The notes beneath the pieces are model-generated. The model saw nothing but the letters and a program-made list of their open reading frames with translations. It was not told where the DNA came from and did no database searches. 57,948 nt of DNA from Stenotrophomonas maltophilia (GTDB lineage: Bacteria > Pseudomonadota > Gammaproteobacteria > Xanthomonadales > Xanthomonadaceae). This document shows, piece by piece, positions 45,370 to 51,261 of this stretch (position 1 is the first letter of the stretch; every line of letters starts with the position of its first letter). The DNA lies in contig NZ_RAVT01000011.1 of assembly GCF_013464915.1 (NCBI RefSeq), forward strand, positions 34 to 57,981, in the 5' to 3' direction. The position numbers were made by a program, and so were the translations under genes.

Positions 45370-45732
45370 CTATCGAGGGAAGTCAGGTGCCCACACGACG
45401 GGCTTGCCGTAGGCGGCGAGCAGGCGTCGCAGCGCGGCGTGTTGGGCTTCGGTGAAGTTGTCCTCGGGCTGCATGGCGTCGTTGACGCCGCCCAGGAGGC
45501 AGACTTGGTATGCGGATTGGTTGTGCTTACCGGCGAGAGCGCCGGGCTGATTCAGCGGGCGACCGTCGTAGATCGAGCCGTCACGTTCGATGACGAAGTG
45601 GACGGCGATCTTCGAGTAGCCCTGCGAGCGGTGCAGGCGTGCGAGTTCTTCGCCGGTCGTGACCTGCTCGGGGCGGGTCATGCTGGCGAGGACGAACAGC
45701 GCCTCTACCGATTCCAGAGGTTTGAGGCGCAC
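45370..45732 (-). CDS. T7 lysozyme-like protein without amidase active site
   Basis: The 120-residue protein is homologous to T7 gp3.5 (151 residues), a zinc amidase that also binds and inhibits T7 RNA polymerase. The fold is recognisable (HFVIERDGSIYDGR, then NQSAYQVCLLGGVND and DNFTEAQHAALRRLL). However T7 His17 is Leu15 here, Tyr46 is Val44, and the C-terminal part with His122, Lys128 and Cys130 is missing; the protein ends PVVWAPDFPR. It therefore should not hydrolyse peptidoglycan. It begins with a GTG directly after the RusA-type stop. A retained RNA-polymerase-regulating role is likely but inferred. Confidence 0.85.
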   Translation of the reverse strand: MRLKPLESVEALFVLASMTRPEQVTTGEELARLHRSQGYSKIAVHFVIERDGSIYDGRPLNQPGALAGKHNQSAYQVCLLGGVNDAMQPEDNFTEAQHAALRRLLAAYGKPVVWAPDFPR

Positions 45733-46170
45733 TTAGAGTTTGTAGAGGTGGACTTCGGTGCGTGGTTCTTCGTCCGGCTGCGCCCAGCGCTTACCGGAGA
45801 GCAGCCACATGACTTGCTTGTCGTCGGCCCAATAGCCGGTGGCTTTGGTCACAACGTCCATCGGCCCCTTGGCGAGGTTGTCCACGTCGCCCTTGGGAAA
45901 CGCGGCCTTCGAGGTCTTGGCGCGTTTGCATACCGCGATGATGACCACTAAAACCGGATCGGTCGGCGACAGGTCCAGGTCACCGGCTGGCAGATGCTTC
46001 TCTGCGGCTTCCTTCCAGGTCTTGTAGGTCTTGCCGTAGTAGACGCCCCAGCGCGAAACCTTCGGGCGCGAGGCGGGCACCGGGTCAAACGGGAACGTGA
46101 GGGAGGCCAAATGCTCGGCCCCCCTCGCGGTGTCCACGATGACCGACAGCGGATCAGTAGTCGCCGTCAT
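45733..46170 (-). CDS. RusA-type Holliday junction resolvase
   Basis: The 145-residue protein has the RusA signature: KVSRWGVYYGKTYKTW near the N-terminus and KGDVDNLAKGPMDVVTKATG followed by YWADDKQVMWL, including the metal-binding Asp residues. It stands where T7 encodes endonuclease I (gp3), so it would resolve branched DNA before packaging and may degrade host DNA. It starts at 46170 inside the acidic tail codons of the SSB gene. The promoter-like motif at 45935 lies within it and forces a TTA Leu codon. Confidence 0.88.
   Translation of the reverse strand: MTATTDPLSVIVDTARGAEHLASLTFPFDPVPASRPKVSRWGVYYGKTYKTWKEAAEKHLPAGDLDLSPTDPVLVVIIAVCKRAKTSKAAFPKGDVDNLAKGPMDVVTKATGYWADDKQVMWLLSGKRWAQPDEEPRTEVHLYKL
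45935..45952 (-). promoter_or_regulatory. Candidate phage RNA polymerase promoter 2
   Basis: Minus-strand TTTAGTGGTCATCATCGC followed by GGTA, inside the RusA-type gene. It is spelled in codons as TTA-GTG-GTC-ATC-ATC, using a rare TTA. It precedes the lysozyme-like and primase-helicase genes. Confidence 0.55.
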
Positions 46171-46819
46171 CGCCCTCGTCGTCGGAGTCGCTGTCGTCGT
46201 CCGAGTCGTCATCGCTGTCGCTGAACGGCGCGCTGTCGGCGGCCTCGTAGCCGTCCTCCTCGCCGAAGCCGTAGTCCTTGGCGTTGCGCTGGCCGAACTC
46301 GACCAGCTCGATCACCTGGACGGCGACCATGTAGCAGGTCAGGTAGAACTTCTTGGCCGATTCGACGAACGAGCCGCCGATCTCGTAGGAGACCTTGAGT
46401 TCGCTGCCGCCGCCGATCTGCGGCGGGTTGTCGATCTTCTTGCCGCGGGCGTCGAAGATGTCCGGGCGCATGGTGAACTTCTTGCCGGTGCGCTTGCTGA
46501 CGCCGCTGGCCTTCATCTTGAACTTCACCAGCACGCGGCCGGTGTCATCGCCGTTCTCGTCGGTTTCTTCGGTGAACACCGGGGCCACTTCGGCACCCTT
46601 CTTCTTCTTCGGGTTCTCGCTCAGGAACTCCTGGAACAGCTCGTCGCGCCGGGTTTCCAGCTTCTTCGCCAGCGCCTTGAAGTCCTTGTCGTTCGGGTCG
46701 AACGCCAGGCTCACGGTGTATTCGCCTTCCGGCTTGAACTTGGTGTCCGGTTCGTTCAGGCGCGGCCACACTGCGGTGCCCTTGGGGGAGACGAATCGTT
46801 CGCGCTTCTTGGTTGCCAT
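46154..46819 (-). CDS. Single-stranded DNA-binding protein (gp2.5-like)
   Basis: The 221-residue protein matches T7 gp2.5 (232 residues). The OB-fold region includes FVSPKGTAVWPRLNEPDTKF and GEYTVSLAFDPND, and the last 30 residues are an acidic Asp/Ser tail ending in an aromatic residue (DDEGDDGDY), the feature through which gp2.5 contacts polymerase and primase-helicase. Start at MATKKRERF (46819), overlapping the upstream stop as TGATG. Confidence 0.93.
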   Translation of the reverse strand: MATKKRERFVSPKGTAVWPRLNEPDTKFKPEGEYTVSLAFDPNDKDFKALAKKLETRRDELFQEFLSENPKKKKGAEVAPVFTEETDENGDDTGRVLVKFKMKASGVSKRTGKKFTMRPDIFDARGKKIDNPPQIGGGSELKVSYEIGGSFVESAKKFYLTCYMVAVQVIELVEFGQRNAKDYGFGEEDGYEAADSAPFSDSDDDSDDDSDSDDEGDDGDY

Positions 46820-46977
46820 CAGTTGTCGGTCTCGTAGTTGGTCGGGAGATAGATGCCCGCGCGCCACAGGTCAGCGGCGGCGGTCAGCGGGGTGTCGGCG
46901 GAAATGCCGAAGGCTTCGTCGATGTCGAAGCCGATGAGCGCCTCGTCGATGAAGGCGTCGGTGATCGGGTCACGCAT
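46819..46977 (-). CDS. 52-residue acidic phage protein
   Basis: The protein MRDPITDAFIDEALIGFDID ends WRAGIYLPTNYETDN. It is acidic and probably helical at the N-terminus. Its ATG and stop overlap both neighbours (TGATG). It lies between the RNA polymerase and SSB genes, where T7 carries small host-takeover proteins (gp1.1 to gp2). No family recognised. Confidence 0.7.
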   Translation of the reverse strand: MRDPITDAFIDEALIGFDIDEAFGISADTPLTAAADLWRAGIYLPTNYETDN

Positions 46978-47261
46978 CACGGGTAGTGCGGTTTCAGCTC
47001 GCGCTCCGCGTAGCGGCGCACGGCGTTGAGGGTGTTGACCTGCCGGTAGCGGCAGTCCTGCTCCATGCGCGAGACGACCCGCAGCACTTCCATCGGATCG
47101 AGGCTGAGCACTTCGCAGAAGTTCTTGAAGGCACACGCCAAGCCGATCACCTGATCGGCCGGGTGGCCGAGGGACTGCACGCTGTCGATCACGACGAAAG
47201 CGCCGCGTGCGGCGCTCTCGGCAGAACGTGAGTGCAGTCCGTCGATGACGCGATCACGCAC
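46977..47261 (-). CDS. Phage protein of unknown function (94 residues)
   Basis: A GTG start overlapping the 47-residue gene gives MRDRVIDGLHSRSAESAARG, followed by FVVIDSVQSLGHPADQVIGL and a basic helical end (NTLNAVRRYAERELKPH). It is mainly helical. Position corresponds to the T7 class II small-gene region after RNA polymerase. No family recognised. Confidence 0.7.
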   Translation of the reverse strand: MRDRVIDGLHSRSAESAARGAFVVIDSVQSLGHPADQVIGLACAFKNFCEVLSLDPMEVLRVVSRMEQDCRYRQVNTLNAVRRYAERELKPHYP

Positions 47262-47397
47262 CTGCGTGCAGCTCCGTCATGCGGTGCTTGAACTCCTCGA
47301 CCGTGCCGTGTTCGGCCGGGTTGTAGATGCCGAGGACCACACCGAAGTGGTCCTGAGCAACGTAGGTGTTCAGTGCGTGCTGGTAGTTGATGCTCAT
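47254..47397 (-). CDS. 47-residue phage protein after RNA polymerase
   Basis: It reads MSINYQHALNTYVAQDHFGV and ends FKHRMTELHAGA. It is short, His-rich and mixed alpha/beta, and overlaps the following GTG by 8 bases. The region 47398-47441 before it contains no feature other than AT-rich sequence. No family recognised. Confidence 0.65.
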   Translation of the reverse strand: MSINYQHALNTYVAQDHFGVVLGIYNPAEHGTVEEFKHRMTELHAGA

Positions 47398-47441
47398 GTG
47401 GATGTTCTCGTTTGGGGTATCAATTGCCAAAGGGGGATGGA

Positions 47442-49877
47442 CTAGGCAAAGAAATAGCGCGACTCCAGCACCAGGCTGAGGTCCAGGTCGCCATGCGGCG
47501 GGAGGGGTGGGAGTTTCTCTGCCGCTTCTGGCGGGAGCTGCTCGACGAGTTGCTGTCGGAAGTCGGCCAGTACGTCGCCGCTGTACTGATCGACGAACGC
47601 CTGTCGGAGTGCGGCGGCGAGGATTGCTGCCTGGCCTGCGTGCGTACCGTAGGAGTCGTGGATCATTGCGAACGACTCGATGCCGTTCTCTGCCGCGAGG
47701 CAGGTGGTCAGCATCATGTGGCTGGCGTCGCAGGAGTGGACGAAGTTCGGGCTGATCCCGAGGGTCTGCCTGCGACGGTCGAGCTTAGTACCGCCGATGT
47801 TGACCACTAAATTCACCTCGCGGCCTCCGACGTGCGGCCGGATGCGGACGCCTTCCTCCTCGCGGTACTCCTGGAGGACCGGGAAGCCGGCAGGGGTCGT
47901 CCAGCTCACCGGCAGGTCGGCCGACGAGGCGACCTTGGAGGCGTCACGCAGCCAGTCCATCGCCGCGCGGGCTGCGATCACCACCTCGCCAATGCACTCC
48001 CACAGCAGGGTCGCCAGGTACTCGGCGGTCTCCCAATCGTCCTCCATGCCCAGCTTCTTGAACTTGGAGAGCACCTGGGCGCGCATGCCCGACTTCGTGA
48101 CGCCGTAGGGCAGCGTCATCACCGGCTGCTTCACGATGTCACGGGTGAGCTGGCCGTCCAGCTTGATCGCCAGCGGGTCGCCGCTCTCGGCACGGGCGCG
48201 CAGCTTCTCCTGGGCCACGTCCTTCACGCGCGAATAGATGTCGGCGGGCTTCGGCTGCGGGATCAGGTTGGTGGCTGCGCCGCCCACGGAGTCGCGGAGC
48301 ATGGCCGAGAAGTTCTGGAGGCCGTTGCAGGAGCCGTCGAGCGCGATGGGCAGATGGGAGACGTGATCGCGGCCGTTGAGGCTGTAGCCGAGCCACTCGA
48401 AGCACGCGGCCAGCGCGCAGAACGGGCTGTCGGCGTCCATCCAGAAGCGTTGGCCGTCCAGCGGATCGAGGGCGCTGTCGAGAATCTGCTCCTCGTGCTC
48501 GCGCACCCAGGCCACGCGCTCCTCGAACGACACCTTGTCCACGCCGAAGCAGTTGGCGACGTGGATGGCGAGCCAGTAGGCACCGTCCTCGCCGAGCGGC
48601 ACGCCTTGGGCGAACGTCAGCAGGCCCTTGGCCGCATCATCACCCTGCGGGGTCAGCGTCGGGGGCAGGGGGTAGCACCGGCCGCGGAAGTCGAGGTTGT
48701 GCGGGAAGTAGATCGCGGGGTACTCGGCGAACTTCTCCGCAAGGGCGATCTTCTGCGCGGCGGCGAGGCGGGTGGACACGCTGCGCGCGTTGGCCTCGTA
48801 GACCTTGGCGCGGTCGCGCTTCCATTCCTTGAACTCGTCGGCGTGGTGCTCCTTGAAGTAGTCCGGGTCGGTCTCCAGCAGGGCAGGGCGGCTCGGCAGG
48901 TCCATCAGCTCGCGCTCCGGCAGCCCGGCGACACCGCCGCCTGCGTTCCACAGCTCGCGCATGACCTCCAGGACGGGCACGTTCACCTTCCAGGCGGTTG
49001 CCTGGATGGCGTTGAGGGCCTGGTAGACGTTGGGCATATCGACCAGCGCCAGCTCGCGCTTGTAGGCGCGGTTGCGGGTACGCACGAGGTCAGCCCGGCC
49101 GCCGATGTCGGTCAGGTAGCCGCCGTCGCGGGGCGTGGTCCACGGACGGGGCGGGACGACCATCGGCATCAGCACCGGCTGGTACAGGGCGGCGCTGTCG
49201 TGGGCCTTGGTCAGCCAGTCGAGCACCTTCTGATTCCCGGCGATGAGCAGGTGGCGCTTGCCACGCTCGGCCACGGTGACCAGCTCGACCAGCCCGGTCG
49301 CCTCGACGAACAGCTCGATGAGCTTCATGCCCACCAGCAGCGCGTCCTTGTCGGACAGGTAGAGGCGCTTGTCGTCCTCGGGGGCGAACTCGGCGTCGGC
49401 GATGACGTGCCGCATGACGGCGGTGGAGTGCCGGGCCGAGGTGGACTTCTTGAGCTGCTCCTGGACCACCCGGTACAGGCCGGGGTGCTTCTCGCGGAGC
49501 AGGGAGAAGTTGATCTCGTTGGCTACCTCGTGGCCCAGGGTGATCGCCACGGACACCGCCTTGCGGTGATCGGCGACCAGCGCGTTGACGCAGGTGAAGC
49601 TGGTCAGATAGGCGAGGGCGTGGGGGTTCAGGTGGCGGATGAACTTGAGGGCGGCGTGGCGCTTGCCCGGCTTGCCGGTGTCGGCTTCGGCCACGAACGC
49701 CATGATCGCGGCGGCGGTGGCGTCGATGCTCTCCATGACCAGCTTGCGGCCGGGGCCGGTCTCGGCCTCCTGGCGCTGCTCCCTGATCTTCTCGTAGCGG
49801 GCAATGCCCAGGCTGGTGCTTTCCTTCTCCAGTTCGAGCTGGGCGGCGTGCAGGTCGTTCTCTTGCCAAGTCGTCAT
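47442..49877 (-). CDS. T7-type single-subunit RNA polymerase
   Basis: The 811-residue enzyme (T7 gp1 is 883) has all active-site motifs: Asp514 in LDGSCNGLQNFSAML, Lys583 and Tyr591 in RDIVKQPVMTLPYG, and Asp717 in FVHSCDASHMM. The specificity-loop region follows WTTPAGFPVLQEY, and the C-terminus YFFA matches the T7 FAFA foot. It transcribes the phage middle and late genes from its own promoters. I chose the ATG at 49877 because the earlier frame overlaps a terminator hairpin; GAGGG lies 8 bases upstream. Confidence 0.97.
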   Translation of the reverse strand: MTTWQENDLHAAQLELEKESTSLGIARYEKIREQRQEAETGPGRKLVMESIDATAAAIMAFVAEADTGKPGKRHAALKFIRHLNPHALAYLTSFTCVNALVADHRKAVSVAITLGHEVANEINFSLLREKHPGLYRVVQEQLKKSTSARHSTAVMRHVIADAEFAPEDDKRLYLSDKDALLVGMKLIELFVEATGLVELVTVAERGKRHLLIAGNQKVLDWLTKAHDSAALYQPVLMPMVVPPRPWTTPRDGGYLTDIGGRADLVRTRNRAYKRELALVDMPNVYQALNAIQATAWKVNVPVLEVMRELWNAGGGVAGLPERELMDLPSRPALLETDPDYFKEHHADEFKEWKRDRAKVYEANARSVSTRLAAAQKIALAEKFAEYPAIYFPHNLDFRGRCYPLPPTLTPQGDDAAKGLLTFAQGVPLGEDGAYWLAIHVANCFGVDKVSFEERVAWVREHEEQILDSALDPLDGQRFWMDADSPFCALAACFEWLGYSLNGRDHVSHLPIALDGSCNGLQNFSAMLRDSVGGAATNLIPQPKPADIYSRVKDVAQEKLRARAESGDPLAIKLDGQLTRDIVKQPVMTLPYGVTKSGMRAQVLSKFKKLGMEDDWETAEYLATLLWECIGEVVIAARAAMDWLRDASKVASSADLPVSWTTPAGFPVLQEYREEEGVRIRPHVGGREVNLVVNIGGTKLDRRRQTLGISPNFVHSCDASHMMLTTCLAAENGIESFAMIHDSYGTHAGQAAILAAALRQAFVDQYSGDVLADFRQQLVEQLPPEAAEKLPPLPPHGDLDLSLVLESRYFFA
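47794..47811 (-). promoter_or_regulatory. Candidate phage RNA polymerase promoter 3
   Basis: Minus-strand TTTAGTGGTCAACATCGG followed by CGGT, near the 3' end of the RNA polymerase gene. It is read as AAT-TTA-GTG-GTC-AAC-ATC, again with a rare TTA codon. In T7 the first class II promoters are likewise around the end of gene 1. Confidence 0.55.
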
Positions 49878-49912
49878 CGTTTGCCCTCGGGGGATGCAAA
49901 AGTCAAAACGGG

Positions 49913-49945
49913 AGGACCGCACCGGGGGCTGCCCGGTACGGTCCT
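49913..49945 (-). terminator. Strong hairpin/attenuator upstream of RNA polymerase
   Basis: A 14-bp stem with one G-T wobble (49913-49926 with 49932-49945) and a 5-base loop ends 36 bases before the RNA polymerase start. On the minus strand it is followed by CCCGTTTTGACTTTTG. It could terminate leaky early transcription or be an RNase III site. Confidence 0.65.
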
Positions 49946-50004
49946 GAGTGGTTCGGTTGTTGGTCCTGGGTGGACCTATGTGGAACTGTAGTAGTCCTCG
50001 GTGG
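49940..50004. promoter_or_regulatory. Iterons upstream of RNA polymerase (repeat B region)
   Basis: Three related 12-mers, GGTCCTGAGTGG (49940), GGTCCTGGGTGG (49962) and AGTCCTCGGTGG (49993), have starts 22 and 31 bases apart, close to two and three helical turns. The stretch 49985-50021 also resembles the inverted-repeat element at 13261-13299. These look like protein-binding sites that could control RNA polymerase expression. Confidence 0.5.
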
Positions 50005-50050
50005 TGAACAGCAATGAGTAGTTCTGAATGGTTGTCCTAGGAGAGGTCCG

Positions 50051-50068
50051 CCGAAGATGACCACTTTA
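50051..50068 (-). promoter_or_regulatory. Candidate phage RNA polymerase promoter 4
   Basis: Minus-strand TAAAGTGGTCATCTTCGG followed by CGGACC. It is the most divergent of the four motif copies and lies in non-coding DNA 174 bases upstream of the RNA polymerase gene; it could be autocatalytic. Confidence 0.45.
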
Positions 50069-50074
50069 TTCGGC

Positions 50075-50136
50075 GTCACCTCGCGTCACCTGTGACGGCA
50101 CTAGGCGTCACCTAGTTGTCACCCGTGATGTCACCT
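50075..50136. promoter_or_regulatory. Candidate integrase arm-type sites, right arm
   Basis: GTCACCT occurs at 50075, 50085, 50107 and 50130, with GTCACC at 50118, all in the same orientation, 60-121 bases from the attR core. Two more copies lie inside attL (6178 and 6191). Clustering on both attP arms fits integrase (or excisionase) binding sites. Confidence 0.55.
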
Positions 50137-50195
50137 GTTACGATGTGCGTCTCGTAAGTGCTTGCACTTGCTGGGGTTCAAGATCAGCGGAATCA

Positions 50196-50245
50196 GATTG
50201 TGATTCCGGTGGTCGGGGGTTCGAATCCCCTCAGCCACCCCACTG
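50196..50245 (+). other. attR core of the prophage
   Basis: Exact 50-base copy of 6030-6079: the tRNA-His segment from the anticodon arm to CCA plus CTG. The 5' half of the tRNA is absent, so this is not a functional tRNA gene. Confidence 0.95.
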
Positions 50246-50276
50246 ATTCAACCGCATCGGCGCAGCCGAAACGGTA

Positions 50277-50304
50277 TTGCAATAAACAGAATGCACGCTA
50301 CAAT
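50277..50304 (+). promoter_or_regulatory. Promoter of the first tRNA-Lys
   Basis: TTGCAA (50277-50282), 16-base spacer and TACAAT (50299-50304) stand 18 bases before the tRNA, a good sigma70 match. It lies just outside attR. Confidence 0.65.
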
Positions 50305-50321
50305 GTGCGTCTGAGTTTCAC

Positions 50322-50397
50322 GGGCCGTTAGCTCAGTTGGTAGAGCAGTTGACTCTTAATCAATAGGTCCAAGGTTCGAATCCTTGACGGCCCACCA
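50322..50397 (+). tRNA. tRNA-Lys(CTT), copy 1
   Basis: A 76-base cloverleaf with encoded CCA; anticodon loop CTCTTAA gives CTT (AAG codons). The acceptor stem is GGGCCGT/ACGGCCC. A terminator follows after 8 bases. Confidence 0.97.
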
Positions 50398-50405
50398 AGA
50401 CGGAA

Positions 50406-50433
50406 GCCACCTGGTATGCCAGGTGGCTTTTTT
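50406..50433 (+). terminator. Terminator of tRNA-Lys copy 1
   Basis: GCCACCTGG, loop TATG and CCAGGTGGC form a 9-bp stem followed by six T. Confidence 0.9.
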
Positions 50434-50548
50434 CTTATAAGTGTGACCCCATCGTTTCGATGGATCACGCGCTGAAGAATTCCGCCTGGCGGTGTTCTGC
50501 AGCGGCAGCGGGAAGCAGTGCTGGTTTCAACGATGTTGAAAAAAGTGC

Positions 50549-50578
50549 TTGCACCCACCGAGCGGATCAGGTCATAAT
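50549..50578 (+). promoter_or_regulatory. Promoter of the second tRNA-Lys
   Basis: TTGCAC (50549-50554) and CATAAT (50573-50578) are separated by 18 bases, 15 bases before the tRNA. Confidence 0.6.
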
Positions 50579-50593
50579 TCGCGCCCCGATTTC

Positions 50594-50669
50594 GGGCTGT
50601 TAGCTCAGTTGGTAGAGCAGTTGACTCTTAATCAATAGGTCCAAGGTTCGAATCCTTGACAGCCCACCA
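50594..50669 (+). tRNA. tRNA-Lys(CTT), copy 2
   Basis: Nearly identical to copy 1, with a compensatory change in the acceptor stem (GGGCTGT/ACAGCCC in place of GGGCCGT/ACGGCCC). It has its own promoter and terminator. Confidence 0.97.
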
Positions 50670-50676
50670 GACGAAA

Positions 50677-50704
50677 GCCACTTGGTTCGCCAAGTGGCTT
50701 TTTT
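50677..50704 (+). terminator. Terminator of tRNA-Lys copy 2
   Basis: GCCACTTGG, loop TTCG and CCAAGTGGC form a 9-bp stem followed by six T. Confidence 0.9.
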
Positions 50705-50730
50705 CTTGCCTGTGCGTCGCCCCGGCCTTC

Positions 50731-50749
50731 ATCCACGCATGGCGTGGAT
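50731..50749. repeat. GTAG-type palindrome (SMAG-like), second copy
   Basis: ATCCACGC-ATG-GCGTGGAT, the inverse orientation of the element at 1334. It lies in the 318-base gap between tRNA-Lys copy 2 and tRNA-Leu; apart from it and the terminator I see nothing coding there. Confidence 0.65.
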
Positions 50750-50987
50750 CAACTGAAGCACTACTGAAATCAGCGGAATCCGCATGGTGGATTCTGCGGC
50801 TGGTCAGGGGGGCGATGCGGCGCCGTCCCGGGCTGGCTGCAGCACCGAACCACCGCGGTCGCGGAGGGACGCACACCCGCCGGAGTGGTCCTGAAGCGCT
50901 GGTTGTGCACGAGTTTTCATGTTCAGCTTTGTGCAGGCCTTTCGCTTCCCTGCATCGCCTGCGACAATGAACGCCTGTGCCGGCCAC

Positions 50988-51072
<85 letters not shown>

Positions 51073-51261
51073 GTGCCGGCCTGTCCCCGCCCTGATCGGG
51101 CCATCTGCGCCCCCTTGACCGGCACGCGCTGGCAGTGCAGGCCGAATTGGGCGAAACTAAAGGGCTGCGGCAAGCAGGCGCGTCCCAGACGTCGTGTCCT
51201 TACAACCGTTTCATCCCAATCATCGAGCCGGGGGCCTGGGCCACCGGTGGCAGGAGTCAAC

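Larger units (their letters stand above)
6030..50245 (-). mobile_element. T7-like temperate prophage integrated in tRNA-His
   Basis: About 44.2 kb bounded by the 50-bp att repeats. It encodes an integrase next to attL and a complete T7-type gene set: single-subunit RNA polymerase, gp2.5-like SSB, primase-helicase, family A polymerase, exonuclease, portal, scaffold, capsid, tail tubular proteins A and B, internal virion proteins, fibres, both terminase subunits and lysis genes, nearly all on the minus strand. No structural gene is missing or frameshifted except the UGA-interrupted gene at 18122, so the element may be inducible. The integrase lies upstream of RNA polymerase in the circularised map, as in other integrase-bearing T7 relatives. 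Confidence 0.97.

Noticed and set aside
50101-50140. CRISPR-like array from the GTCACCT repeats
   Set aside because: Seven-base repeats with irregular 10-22-base spacing are far too short; they fit protein-binding sites. I see no CRISPR array in the window.
50196-50271. A second tRNA-His gene at the right end of the prophage
   Set aside because: Only the 3' part from the anticodon arm is present; the 5' half lacks the acceptor strand and D-arm, so it is the attR core and not a tRNA.
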